NCBI GenBank assembly: GCA_963811255.1
Contig: CAWEQI010000001.1
Span: forward strand, 496,001-560,000
Origin: Croceibacterium_B sp963811255
GTDB lineage: Bacteria; Pseudomonadota; Alphaproteobacteria; Sphingomonadales; Sphingomonadaceae
Direction of reading: 5' to 3'
Length of the DNA stretch: 64,000 nt
This document shows, piece by piece, positions 26,073 through 36,135 of the stretch; position 1 is the first letter of the stretch; every line of letters starts with the position of its first letter. The translations under genes and the position numbers were made by a program. The notes beneath the pieces are model-generated. The model had not been told where the DNA came from, searched no databases, and saw only the letters and a list, made by a program, of their open reading frames with translations.

Positions 26073-26975
26073 GTGAGCCGTGTCGTCTGCGTCGGCGAGG
26101 GCATGCTCGAGCTGCGCCGGGAGGACGGCGATTGGCGGCTCGGCACCGGCGGCGACGTGCTCAACACCGCGATCCACCTCACGCGGTTCGGGCATGGGGT
26201 CGCCTTCCTCAGCGCGCTGGGGAGCGATCCGTTCAGCGCCGATCTGCGCCGGCGGTGGTGGGCGGAAGGGCTCGACACCTCGCTCGTGCTGACCCACCCG
26301 AGCCGGCATTGCGGGCTCTACGCGATCAGCACCGACACGGCCGGCGAGCGCAGCTTTACCTACTGGCGCGAGGCCAGTGCCGCCCGGGAGATGTTCGCCC
26401 TGCCCGACAGCGACGCCGCGCTGGCCACGGCGGAGAGGGCCGAGCTGCTCTATTTCTCGCTCATCACCCTGGCGATCCTCCCGCCGGAAGGCCGCGAAAT
26501 GCTGCTGCGGCTCGCCGCGAAACTGCGCGCCAACGGTGGCAGAGTGGCATTCGACGGCAATTACCGCGCGCGCCTGTGGGCGAGCCCGGAGCAAGCGGTC
26601 GCCGCACGGGACGCGGCCATCGCCGGCGCCGACGTTGGCTTGCCCACGCTGGACGACGAGCAAGAGCTGTCCGCCAACGGCGATGCGTGCGGGATTGCCG
26701 AGCGATGGCGCGAGCTCGGATGCGGCGAGGTCGTGGTCAAACTGGGCGAGCGCGGATGCCTGCTGCCGTCGGGCGAGCTGCAAGCCCCGCCGGCCGCCGT
26801 GGGCGTGCTCGATTCCAGCGGTGCAGGAGACGCCTTCAACGCCGGCTATCTCGCCGCACGCCTGCTCGGCGGGGCGCCCGCCGAAGCGGCGCTGCAAGCG
26901 CAGCGCCTCGCCGGCTGGACCCTCACCCGCCACGGCGCAATCCCCCCGCGCGACGGCGAGGCGCCCTACGGTTAG
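26073..26975 (+). CDS. kdgK: 2-keto-3-deoxygluconate kinase (PfkB family)
   Basis: Phosphorylates 2-keto-3-deoxygluconate, the product of ManD, to the Entner-Doudoroff intermediate. A 300-residue ribokinase-fold protein with the N-terminal GTGGDVLNTAIHLTRFG motif and the C-terminal anion-hole/catalytic motif DSSGAGDAF (247-255). It starts with GTG one base after the manD stop. Its last four bases overlap the end of the convergent pepF gene. Substrate is inferred from the neighbour; other sugar kinases share the fold. Confidence 0.88.
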   Translation: MSRVVCVGEGMLELRREDGDWRLGTGGDVLNTAIHLTRFGHGVAFLSALGSDPFSADLRRRWWAEGLDTSLVLTHPSRHCGLYAISTDTAGERSFTYWREASAAREMFALPDSDAALATAERAELLYFSLITLAILPPEGREMLLRLAAKLRANGGRVAFDGNYRARLWASPEQAVAARDAAIAGADVGLPTLDDEQELSANGDACGIAERWRELGCGEVVVKLGERGCLLPSGELQAPPAAVGVLDSSGAGDAFNAGYLAARLLGGAPAEAALQAQRLAGWTLTRHGAIPPRDGEAPYG

Positions 26976-28849
26976 AGCAGCGCCTTGATCCGGTTGATGA
27001 TCTCGCCGAACCCGGCGACCAGCTGGCGGTAGGGCTCGGGCTTCGTCATATCGAGGCCGGCCTTCTGCAGGATCGCCACCGGGTAGTCGGAGCCGCCGGC
27101 GCGCAGCACGTCGAGGTAATTCTCACGCTCCGCCTGGCCGCCGCCGAGGATCGACTTCGCGAACCACGTGCCGGCGGTGATGGAGGTGGCATACTGATAC
27201 ACGTAGTAGAAGTCCGAGCGGAAGAAGTGCGGGACGTAGGACCATTCGTTGGCGACGTAATCCGGCAGGATCATCTTCGGTCCCATGTAGCGGCGCAGGA
27301 TGTCCATGTAGACGGCGTTGAACTTCTCGCCCGAGACGCCCTCGCCCTTTTCGACCAGCTCATGCGCCTTTAGTTCGAACTCGGCGAACTGCACCTGGCG
27401 AAAGAACGTGCCGCGCAGGTTCTCGAGCCGCTGACCGAGGTAGAAGATCTTCTCTTGCTTGGTTTTCGCCCGCGAGATCATGTATTCGGCGAGCAGCGTC
27501 TCGTTGCAGGTCGAGGCGATCTCGGCGATGAACGTGGCGTAGTTGTATAGTTCGAACGGCTGCGCCTGCTTGGCGAGCAGCGTGTGCATCGCGTGGCCCC
27601 ATTCGTGGGCGAAAGTCGTCATGCCCTCGTAGTCGTTGCCGAGGTTGAGCAGCAGATACGGGTGCACGTCGTAGGCGCCGCCTTCCATGTACGCGCCCGA
27701 GGCCTTGCCCGGCCGCGGCGAGGGGTCCATCCACTTCTTGGCGGTATCCTTGGCCAGCTCGGCGACGTAGTCGGGACCGAGCGGCGCCAGCGCCTGCAGC
27801 ACGATCGTGCGCATCTCCGGCAAGGTGAACTTGCGGTCGAGATGCACCAGCGGGGGGTAAATGTCGTAATAGCCGATGTCGGGCAAGCCGAGCATTGTCT
27901 GACGCAAGTCGAAATAGCGGTGCAGCTGCGGCAGCCCGGCGTCGGTCTCCCGCACCAGCGTGCGGTACACACTCTCGGGAATGTTCGGCCCGTCGAGGGC
28001 GTAGGCGAGCGTGGTGGGATAGTCGCGTGACTTGGCGCGGAACACGTCGCCCTTGATCTTGGCGGCATAGGCGGCGCCGAGCGAGTGGTTGTAGTCGCCG
28101 TAGGTGCTGAAGAACTTTTCGAACACCAGCTTACGGTCCGCCCGGTTGGGGGCGTCGCGGGTCAGCGTGTATCCCTGGTCGTCGAGCCGCTGCGTGCGAC
28201 CGTCGGACAGCGTCACCGTCGGCCACGGAATATCCGCGGAGACGATCTGCCCGCGAATGTTCTCCGGCCCCTCGAGCGGAGCGGCGGCCGCCGCAAGGAG
28301 CGCTTCGCCCCGGGCGCCGAGCGTATGCGCGGCGGTGCGCAGGATGTCGCGCAGCTCGAAATAGAACCGCTTCCGGAGCACGGGATTGGCCGCGATGAAG
28401 CTTTCGACCTTGTCTTTGCCGAGCGCGAGCACCTCGGGGGCCACCCACGAGGTTGCCTCGCCGAGCGCGGCATCCATGTCCTGCGCCTGGCCGCGGCGGG
28501 CCTGGTTCTGCGAATTTCGCAAATCGGCGTCTCCGGCGAGCTCGGCATAAACATAAATGCGGGCATCGGTCTTCTGCACGTCGGAGATGTCGGCGAGCGC
28601 CTTGGCCATCGCCTCGGCGCTATCGCCGAGATGGCCTTTGTACGCCTTCAATCGCGGCAGAGCGGCGAGCACGCCTTTGCGCGCCGCGTCCCACGCCGCC
28701 CAGTCGGGATAGAGATCGGTCAGGTCCCACACGGCCTGCTGGCCGCCAGGGGCGGCCTGGACCACGGCGGCGGCGAACGCCGGAACCGAGGCGGTGAGGG
28801 GTATGGCGGCGGAAAGGGCGAGAAGCCCTCGACGATCGGTTTCGAGCAC
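26972..28849 (-). CDS. pepF: Oligoendopeptidase F, M3 family, probably exported
   Basis: Zinc oligopeptidase of 625 residues. The zinc motif is HEWGH (415-419) within TTFAHEWGHAMHTLLAK, followed by a Glu-containing helix (ATFIAEIASTCNE). Unlike the cytosolic PepF proteins of Gram-positives it has an N-terminal hydrophobic leader after LETDRRG (cleavage near AFAAA), so it is probably periplasmic. It overlaps kdgK tail to tail. Confidence 0.92.
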   Translation of the reverse strand: MLETDRRGLLALSAAIPLTASVPAFAAAVVQAAPGGQQAVWDLTDLYPDWAAWDAARKGVLAALPRLKAYKGHLGDSAEAMAKALADISDVQKTDARIYVYAELAGDADLRNSQNQARRGQAQDMDAALGEATSWVAPEVLALGKDKVESFIAANPVLRKRFYFELRDILRTAAHTLGARGEALLAAAAAPLEGPENIRGQIVSADIPWPTVTLSDGRTQRLDDQGYTLTRDAPNRADRKLVFEKFFSTYGDYNHSLGAAYAAKIKGDVFRAKSRDYPTTLAYALDGPNIPESVYRTLVRETDAGLPQLHRYFDLRQTMLGLPDIGYYDIYPPLVHLDRKFTLPEMRTIVLQALAPLGPDYVAELAKDTAKKWMDPSPRPGKASGAYMEGGAYDVHPYLLLNLGNDYEGMTTFAHEWGHAMHTLLAKQAQPFELYNYATFIAEIASTCNETLLAEYMISRAKTKQEKIFYLGQRLENLRGTFFRQVQFAEFELKAHELVEKGEGVSGEKFNAVYMDILRRYMGPKMILPDYVANEWSYVPHFFRSDFYYVYQYATSITAGTWFAKSILGGGQAERENYLDVLRAGGSDYPVAILQKAGLDMTKPEPYRQLVAGFGEIINRIKALL

Positions 28850-28865
28850 GGTTCCAATCCCTGAA

Positions 28866-28923
28866 GCCGCGGTTGCGGCGAACGCCGCACCCTAACCGTT
28901 ACCGGCGCCGGAGCAACCGCGGC
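28866..28923. repeat. Long inverted repeat between pepF and metK
   Basis: An 11-bp perfect inverted repeat (GCCGCGGTTGC at 28866, GCAACCGCGGC at 28913) spans 36 bases, followed by a second hairpin CGGCGCT-GGACG-AGCGCCG (28926-28944). They fill the gap downstream of metK and upstream of pepF. Probably a metK transcript terminator or attenuation structure; no U-run is present. Confidence 0.5.
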
Positions 28924-28964
28924 CTCGGCGCTGGACGAGCGCCGCTTGCCTTTCGTCGAAAGCG

Positions 28965-30197
<1,233 letters not shown>

Positions 30198-30250
30198 GGG
30201 TAATCGATCCTCTCGGAAAATCCCTCGGCCCGGGCGGACCGCGCGCGGGT

Positions 30251-31826
30251 CTAACGGGCGCGCCTGCGGATGGCAACGCGCCCGAGAAGTAGAATTAGCA
30301 CGGCCCAGGCAAGCGGCAGAATGTTGCCCAGGCGGGAGAACAGGGTCGGCGCACCGGCAGGCGGCACGACGCCGTCGATCCGTGCGGCCTGGTGCTGCGG
30401 CAGGTACTGGCGCACGACCCCGCGCGAATCGATCACCGCGCTGATCCCGGTGGTCGTCGCCCGCAGGATCGGCAGCGCTTCCTCGATCGCCCTCAGCCGT
30501 GCCTGGGCGAGGTGCTGCGGTGGGCCGAAGGCGCCGAACCAGCCGTCGTTGGAATCGTTGAAGATATAGTCCGGGCGATGCGTTCGGTCCACCACGTGGC
30601 CGGAAAAGACGATCTCGTAGCAGACCTGCACCCCGGCCTTGCCCCAAGGGCCGAGGTCGAGCGTGCGCGGGCCGGGCCCGGGGATGAAATCGATCGAGCC
30701 GCCGACCAGGCGCCGCGCGCCAAGCGGCTCGAGCAGCCATTTGAGCGCGAGGTATTCGCCGTACGGTACCAGATGCGCCTTGTCGTAGCTGCCGACGATG
30801 TCGCCGGCGGAATCGAGCGCCGTCACGGCGTTATACGCTCCGACTGCACGGCCATTGGACAGCTTGAGGTCGACCGCGCCAGTCAGCAGAAGGCTGCCCT
30901 GTCCAATCACCCGGCCGATCCGCTCGCGGGCGAGCTTGGGATTCGCGAAGGCGGTGGTCTCGTCATAGAAGCGCTGCGGATACCCTGGGCGCAGGTAATC
31001 GGGGACGCCGGATTCGGGCCACAGCACCAGACGCCGCGTTCCCGGGTGCGTCGGCGCGGACAGCCCGGCAATCCGCTGGAAATTCGCTTCGTAGAGCCGC
31101 GGATCGTTGAGCCGGTCCTCCGATAGGTTCGGCTGGACGATGGTGAAGCGCAGATCGCCTTCGGCACCCCGACCCGACCGGCCAGGCCATTCCGGCGGTG
31201 ACCAGCGCGGCGGCCAAGGCTGCCGGGAGCCAGCGGCGCTCGGCGAGCGCCAGCACCACCCCGCCGCCGATCAGCACGGCCAGTCCCGAGAGCGCGTAAG
31301 TCCCGAGCCACGGCGCCAGCGCGGCCAAACCGGGACGATCGAACGGCCCGAGCAGCACAACCCCGAACGGGTTCCACGGAAAGCCGGTGAACACCCAACC
31401 GCGCAGCCATTCGGCGATCGTCCAGCAGCCGGCGAAGGCGAGCAGCAGCGAGGCGCGGCTTCGGCCGCTCGCTATCAGCTTGGTGCCAGCCGCCGCGACG
31501 GCCGGGTAGACCGCCAGGTAGAGCGACAGCAGCGGCACGGCGACCCAGCCGAGGGCCGGCGGCATCGCCGCCTGATAGGTGAAGGCGGTCGCGATCCAGG
31601 CGTTGCCGAACGTGAACTGCCCGAGCCCGAACAGCCATCCGAGCCAAGCCGCGTTGCGCCAGCCGCGCGCCCGCTCGATCAGCAGCAGAAAGGCGCCGAT
31701 CGCCAGCAGCGCCAGGGGCCACAAGCCGAGCGGCTGAAAGCCCGTGGCGGCGAGCGCGCCAAGCAGCAGAGCCGCGAACCACGGCCGCATGAAGATGGTC
31801 TTGAGATGGCCCGCTGCGCCCGTCAC
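30251..31826 (-). CDS. lnt: Apolipoprotein N-acyltransferase, frameshifted in this sequence
   Basis: Adds the third acyl chain to outer-membrane lipoproteins. The N-terminal frame (GTG 31826 or ATG 31790) encodes the membrane domain, from LLLGALAATGFQPLGLWPL to TAGMAWPVG. The catalytic domain resumes in another frame from EGDLRFTIVQPNLSED and keeps the three nitrilase-type positions: Glu in LVLWPESGVPDY, Lys in GSYDKAHLVPYGE and Cys in GVQVCYEIVFSG. The switch lies at about 31166-31175, in the G-rich run GGGTCGGGGTGCC (minus strand). Removing one base gives a normal 512-524 residue protein. An assembly indel or a true mutation would look the same. Confidence 0.88.
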
Positions 31827-31880
31827 CGGCTACCCATTAGCCGAGCAACCGGCGCGGCGTCGAGCCATCGGCTCGAAGGG

Positions 31881-32555
31881 TTAGCCGACGGCTTCGAGCG
31901 TCTCGTCGTCCCCATCCGCGCTGCGCGGGCGACGGGTGCGGCGGCGCGGGCGTTTTTCCTCGCTGCCGGCGTCGGCGGATTTGTCGCCGGCGCCGATCGA
32001 CGGTGGCAGGCTCGCAGGATCGAGGGCATCCGCTTCCCCGCCCCGGTTCTCGCCGCCGCCGTTTGCCCGGGGCTTGCGGCCGCGGTTATCGCCGCGCTTG
32101 CGGATTTCGCGAGTGAACGGATTGTCGTCGTCCTCCTGCGAAGCTTCTTCGCCCTCCTGTCCGTGGCGGACATTGGGGTTTTCGCCTGAATCCCCGTCAT
32201 CGCGATTCTCGCGGCGGCCGCGATTGCGGTCGCGGCGGTTCGAACCGGCCTCGACCTCGCTATCGTCGTCGCCCTCGTCGTCCTGCTCGCGATCGTCGCG
32301 GCGGCCGCGCTGTTCTTCCTTCTGCGCCTTGTTGTCGGCGATCACGCGGAAATAGTGGTCGGCGAACTGGAGGTAGTATTCGGTCTGCACCCGATCGCCG
32401 TTGAGCGAGGCGTCGTGCGCCAGCTTTTTGTACTTTTCGAGCAACTGGGGCGCGTTGCCGCGTGCGCGGCTGTCGATCCGGTTGCCCTGGTTGCCTCCGC
32501 CCTGGCCACGATTGCTGCGGCCGCGGCGGCGATTGTTACTGCGGTTGTTGTTCAA
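31881..32555 (-). CDS. DUF4167 domain protein, Arg/Asn-rich
   Basis: A 224-residue protein with an Arg/Asn/Gly-rich start (NNNRSNNRRRGRSNRGQGG), a short conserved DUF4167 core (QLLEKYKKLAHDASLNGDRVQTEYYLQFADHYF split around residues 38-70) and a long, highly charged low-complexity tail. Probably binds RNA or nucleic acid, judged from composition only. It starts with TTG after AAGGAAGCG. It follows prmC after 216 bases that hold a structured element, and precedes lnt. Confidence 0.85.
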   Translation of the reverse strand: MNNNRSNNRRRGRSNRGQGGGNQGNRIDSRARGNAPQLLEKYKKLAHDASLNGDRVQTEYYLQFADHYFRVIADNKAQKEEQRGRRDDREQDDEGDDDSEVEAGSNRRDRNRGRRENRDDGDSGENPNVRHGQEGEEASQEDDDNPFTREIRKRGDNRGRKPRANGGGENRGGEADALDPASLPPSIGAGDKSADAGSEEKRPRRRTRRPRSADGDDETLEAVG

Positions 32556-32705
32556 GGGAATACGCTTCCTTGCTTGCGACCCTTCCGGATTCCCCCGGTT
32601 CGGTCATGACCCCTCGCCACGGCGCCGATTGACGCTCCGTGGTCCCCACCTCTGCACACCTCGGCAGCGTTCTCGTCGCTGCGCCTTACGCAAATGATGG
32701 AGTGC

Positions 32706-32749
32706 GACCAGCCCCGGGGCAATGGGCCCATGGGCCGCTGGTCTGCCCC
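32706..32749 (-). promoter_or_regulatory. Candidate structured leader (pseudoknot-like) between prmC and the DUF4167 gene
   Basis: Read on the minus strand: GGGGCA, GACCAGC, a GGCCCATGGGCC palindrome, TGCCCC, then GCTGGTC. The first pairs with the fourth and the second with the last, giving interleaved stems as in an H-type pseudoknot. Two further hairpins lie nearer the DUF4167 start (GCAGCG/CGCTGC near 32664-32682 and CCACGG/CCGTGG near 32617-32642). It could be a 5' leader of the DUF4167 mRNA or a prmC 3' structure; no known riboswitch is recognised. Confidence 0.4.
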
Positions 32750-32771
32750 AGAGGTAATGCCTCGAATACGA

Positions 32772-33608
32772 TTAAACAACCCCTAATCGCAGGACCAGCG
32801 CTCTCGGCCGCCCGCCGAGGTCGCGGCGCAGCTGGCTCGCGAAGCCGGCGGCGTCGGCGATCCGCGCCACGGCCTCGGCCTGGGTGGCGCCGATCTCGAG
32901 CACCGCGATGCCGCTGGGTGCGAGCAGCGCGGGCAATTGCGGAACCAGTGCGCGATAGGCGTCGAGCCCGTCGGCCCCGGCCAACAGCGCGCCCGCGGGC
33001 TCATAATCGCGGACCGAGGGCGGCAGATCGATCGTCGCCTCGACGTAGGGCGGATTGGCGACCACGCAATCGAACAGACCCAGCCCTTCGCGCCAGCGCG
33101 GATCGTCCCAGTCGGCGAGGCGCATCTCCGCCCGCGCCGCCAGGCCGAGACGCGCGGCGTTGTCGGACGCCACCGCCAGCGCGGCAGCCGAGCGGTCGAT
33201 CCCCACCCCGCTGGCGTTTGGCAGCTCGGCCAGCAAGGTGAGCAGCAGCGCGCCCGATCCGGTGCCGCAATCGAGAATGCGGGCATCCGGCGGGCAAGCT
33301 TCGAGCGCCGCAGCGACCGTGGCCTCGCTGTCGGCGCGTGGGGTGAGCACGTCGCGGCAGACGCGGAAGTCGCGGCCGTAGAACTCCTTGCGGCCGATGA
33401 TCTGGGCCACCGGCTCGTGGCGCAGGCGGCGCGCGAGCAAGGCTTCGAACAGGTCCGGGACAGGGTCGCCCATATGCCGCAAGAGCATGTCCGAGCGCGA
33501 AATGCCGAGCGTCTCCGCCATCAGCACCTCGGCATCCAGCCGGCCGGTGTCGGTGACCGCCTGGAGCCGCCGCGCGGCCTCCCGCAGCGCTTCGGCAACG
33601 GTGGTCAT
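32772..33608 (-). CDS. prmC: Release factor glutamine methyltransferase PrmC
   Basis: Methylates the GGQ glutamine of release factors. It has 278 residues: an N-terminal helical domain, the SAM-binding motif LDCGTGSGALLL (112-123) and the catalytic NPPY (185-188). The start overlaps the prfA stop by four bases, so enzyme and substrate are co-translated. Confidence 0.95.
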   Translation of the reverse strand: MTTVAEALREAARRLQAVTDTGRLDAEVLMAETLGISRSDMLLRHMGDPVPDLFEALLARRLRHEPVAQIIGRKEFYGRDFRVCRDVLTPRADSEATVAAALEACPPDARILDCGTGSGALLLTLLAELPNASGVGIDRSAAALAVASDNAARLGLAARAEMRLADWDDPRWREGLGLFDCVVANPPYVEATIDLPPSVRDYEPAGALLAGADGLDAYRALVPQLPALLAPSGIAVLEIGATQAEAVARIADAAGFASQLRRDLGGRPRALVLRLGVV

Positions 33609-34672
33609 GCGTCCATCGCCGCCAGGCGCTTGGCCTCGTCTTCGGCGATCAGGGCATCTATCAGCTCGCCAAGACCGTGGCCGGACAGCACCTCCGGCAG
33701 CTTGTGCAGCGTGAGACCGATGCGATGGTCAGTCACCCGGCCTTGCGGGAAGTTGTAGGTGCGGATGCGTTCGGAACGGTCGCCCGAACCGACCATCGCC
33801 TTGCGCGCTTCGGCCTCCGCTCCCTGCGCCTCGTCGCGCATCTTCTCGTAGAGGCGCGCGCGCAGAACGGCCATGGCCTTGGCGCGGTTGCGGTGTTGGC
33901 TACGCTCGTCCTGCATGGCGACGACGAGGCCGGTCGGCAGATGAGTGATGCGCACTGCGCTGTCCGTCTTGTTGACGTGCTGCCCGCCGGCGCCCGAGGC
34001 GCGGTAGATGTCGATGCGCAAGTCCTTATCGTCGATTTCGACTTCGACCTCGCTCGGCTCGGGCAGCACGGCGACGGTCGCCGCCGAAGTGTGGATGCGC
34101 CCGCCGCTTTCGGTCACCGGCACGCGCTGGACGCGGTGGACGCCGCTCTCGAACTTGAGCTTGGCAAAGACGCCGGTGCCGCGCACTTCGGCGACGATCT
34201 CCTTGAAGCCGCCGAGGTCGTTGGCGTTGAGGCTGATGACCTCGACTTTCCAGCCCTGCTCGTCGGCATAGCCCTCGTACATGCGGAACAGGTCGGCGGC
34301 GAACAGCGCCGCCTCGTCGCCGCCGGTGCCGGCGCGGATTTCGAGCATCGCCGGGCGCGCATCGGCGCTGTCGCGCGGCAGCATGGCCAGGGCCAGGCGA
34401 TGCTCGGCCTCCGGCAGCTTCTCGCGCAGCTCGTGCAGCTCCTCGTCGGCCAACGCGCGCATCTCCGGGTCGGCGGTGAGCGCCGCCAGCTCGGCGATCT
34501 CGGCGCGCATCTCGCGCACTTCCGCCGCCGCTTTCGCCACCGGTTCCAGCTCGGCATAATCGCGGCTCGCGGCGACGAACTCGTCGGCCCCGAGCGTCCC
34601 CGAAGCCAGCCGCGCCTCGAGTTCGGCGAACCGATGCGAAATCTGCGCCAGGCGCTCTTCGGGGATGGTCAC
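33605..34672 (-). CDS. prfA: Peptide chain release factor 1
   Basis: Terminates translation at UAA and UAG. It has 355 residues with the codon-recognition PVT motif (185-187, in QRVPVTESG) and the catalytic GGQ (229-231, in GAGGQHVNKTDSAVR). It lies between hisS and prmC on the minus strand. The 124 bases upstream to the restored hisS end are mostly a palindromic repeat. Confidence 0.97.
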   Translation of the reverse strand: MTIPEERLAQISHRFAELEARLASGTLGADEFVAASRDYAELEPVAKAAAEVREMRAEIAELAALTADPEMRALADEELHELREKLPEAEHRLALAMLPRDSADARPAMLEIRAGTGGDEAALFAADLFRMYEGYADEQGWKVEVISLNANDLGGFKEIVAEVRGTGVFAKLKFESGVHRVQRVPVTESGGRIHTSAATVAVLPEPSEVEVEIDDKDLRIDIYRASGAGGQHVNKTDSAVRITHLPTGLVVAMQDERSQHRNRAKAMAVLRARLYEKMRDEAQGAEAEARKAMVGSGDRSERIRTYNFPQGRVTDHRIGLTLHKLPEVLSGHGLGELIDALIAEDEAKRLAAMDA

Positions 34673-34691
34673 CGAACCGCTCCCCCACGCT

Positions 34692-34784
34692 CGTCATGCT
34701 GAACTCGTTTCAGCATCCATGGCGCGCCACGCACGAACGGCGCGGGCCGAGAAATGGACCCTGAAACAAGTTCAGGGTGACGAG
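34692..34784. repeat. Imperfect inverted repeat, CTCGTCATGCTGAACTCGTTTCAG family
   Basis: Facing arms of about 30 bases (from CGTCATGCTGAACTCGTTTC at 34692 and ATGGACCCTGAAACAAGTTC at 34753) agree at most positions and are separated by about 30 bases. They lie between hisS and prfA. The form matches intergenic repeats common in sphingomonad genomes and may shape the hisS-prfA transcript. Confidence 0.7.
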
Positions 34785-34796
34785 GAGTAGGGCGGC

Positions 34797-36042
34797 TCAT
34801 TGGAAAACATGCGTCTCGAAGGACGAGATGATGTCATCTTTGCGTGCGTGTTCAGTCGATGCGCGAAGACTGTATGCTGCTTGACCGTCGCGAAGCTGCA
34901 TGGAAGCTAGCACAACCGGCTCCAACTTCCCGGCCTTGTCGAACCGTTTCCGAGCCGATCCTGTTGAGATTATCTCAACCGAGAACTCCGGCTCGCCGAA
35001 GTTCGGCGCCGATCGCCGAAGCCATGGCTACAAGTCCGTCATCTTCGACCGCAATCGCCACGTCCAGAACGTCTTCCTTCTTCTCTCCCACCAACATCGC
35101 CAGCCGCTCGATCCCCGCCGCCCAGCCGACCGCCGGTGTGTGCGGGCCGCCGAGCGTCTCGATCAAACCGTCGTAGCGCCCGCCGCCCAGCACCGTCCCT
35201 TGCGCGCCGAGCCGATCGGTGACGAACTCGAACGCCGTGTGGCGGTAGTAGTCGAGGCCGCGGACCAGCGCCGAGGCGCGGGTCCAGGCGACGCCGGCGG
35301 CCTTTAGTCCTTCGCAAACCTTGCCGAAATAGTCCTGCGCCTCGCCCGACAGGTAATCGTCGATCTGCGGCGCCTCGGCGACGAACGGCTTGTCGCGCGG
35401 GTCCTTGCTGTCGAGGATGCGCAGCGGGTTGCGGTCGAGGCGCTCCTGGCTGTCCTCCGACAGCTGGTGGCGGTGGGCGCGGAAGTAGGCCACCAGCGCG
35501 GCGCGCCAGCCCTCCCGGCTCTCGCCGTCGCCGAGGGTATTGAGTTGCAGCGTCACGCCCTCGGCAATGCCGAGCTCCTTCAGCAACTGGTCGGCCATCG
35601 CCAGCAGCTCGACATCGGCCTGCGGCTCGGCGGCGCCGATGATCTCGGCGTCGATCTGGTGAAACTGGCGGTAGCGGCCCTTCTGCGGCCGCTCGTAACG
35701 GAACAGCGGGCCGTGGGTCGCCACCTTGAGGGGCGCGTGCTGCTGCCAGCCGTCGGTGAGATAGGCGCGGGCGATCCCGGCGGTGAACTCGGGCCGCAGG
35801 GTGAGCGATTCCCCGCCGCGATCGTCGAAGGAATACATCTCCTTCGAGACCACGTCGGTGGTCTCGCCGAGCGAGCGGCTGAACACTTCGGTCTTCTCGA
35901 ACACCGGCATCTCGACCCGGCGGAAGCGGTAAAGCTTGCGAATCCGTTCGAAGGTCTCGACCACATAGGCGAACGCCTCGGCCTCCGGTCCGAAGATGTC
36001 CTGGGTGCCGCGGATCGGGCGAGGCGTTTCGACATTTGCCAT
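34797..36042 (-). CDS. hisS: Histidyl-tRNA synthetase, frameshifted near the C-terminus
   Basis: Class II synthetase charging tRNA-His. The main frame has PRPIRGTQDIFGPE, motif 2 (GPLFRYERPQKGRYRQFHQ), the histidine-A motif LVRGLDYYRHTAFEF and a final GGGRYDGL. It stops at 34975 after AELRRAGVLG, some 60 residues early. In the next frame the anticodon-binding end continues as VEIISTGSARKRFDKAGKLE and on to VFQ at 34797. Removing one G at 34978-34983 restores a 414-residue, family-length protein. Because the gene is essential, an assembly error is likely. Confidence 0.93.
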
Positions 36043-36135
36043 CGTGCGCGGGCGCTTAATCCATATGCCGCCGTTCGCAAAGCGGGCGAAGCAAAGGACT
36101 TGCAAAACAGCGCGCTAGCTAGCAGGCGGTTGCCC

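Noticed and set aside
30198..30250. SAM riboswitch upstream of metK
   Set aside because: The gap is only 53 bases and shows no pairing pattern I recognise as SAM-II, SAM-V or SAM/SAH.
35467..36135. Long plus-strand open frame upstream of the M61 peptidase start
   Set aside because: It is the antisense of hisS. High GC keeps opposite frames open; the conserved M61 protein starts at the signal peptide at 36136.
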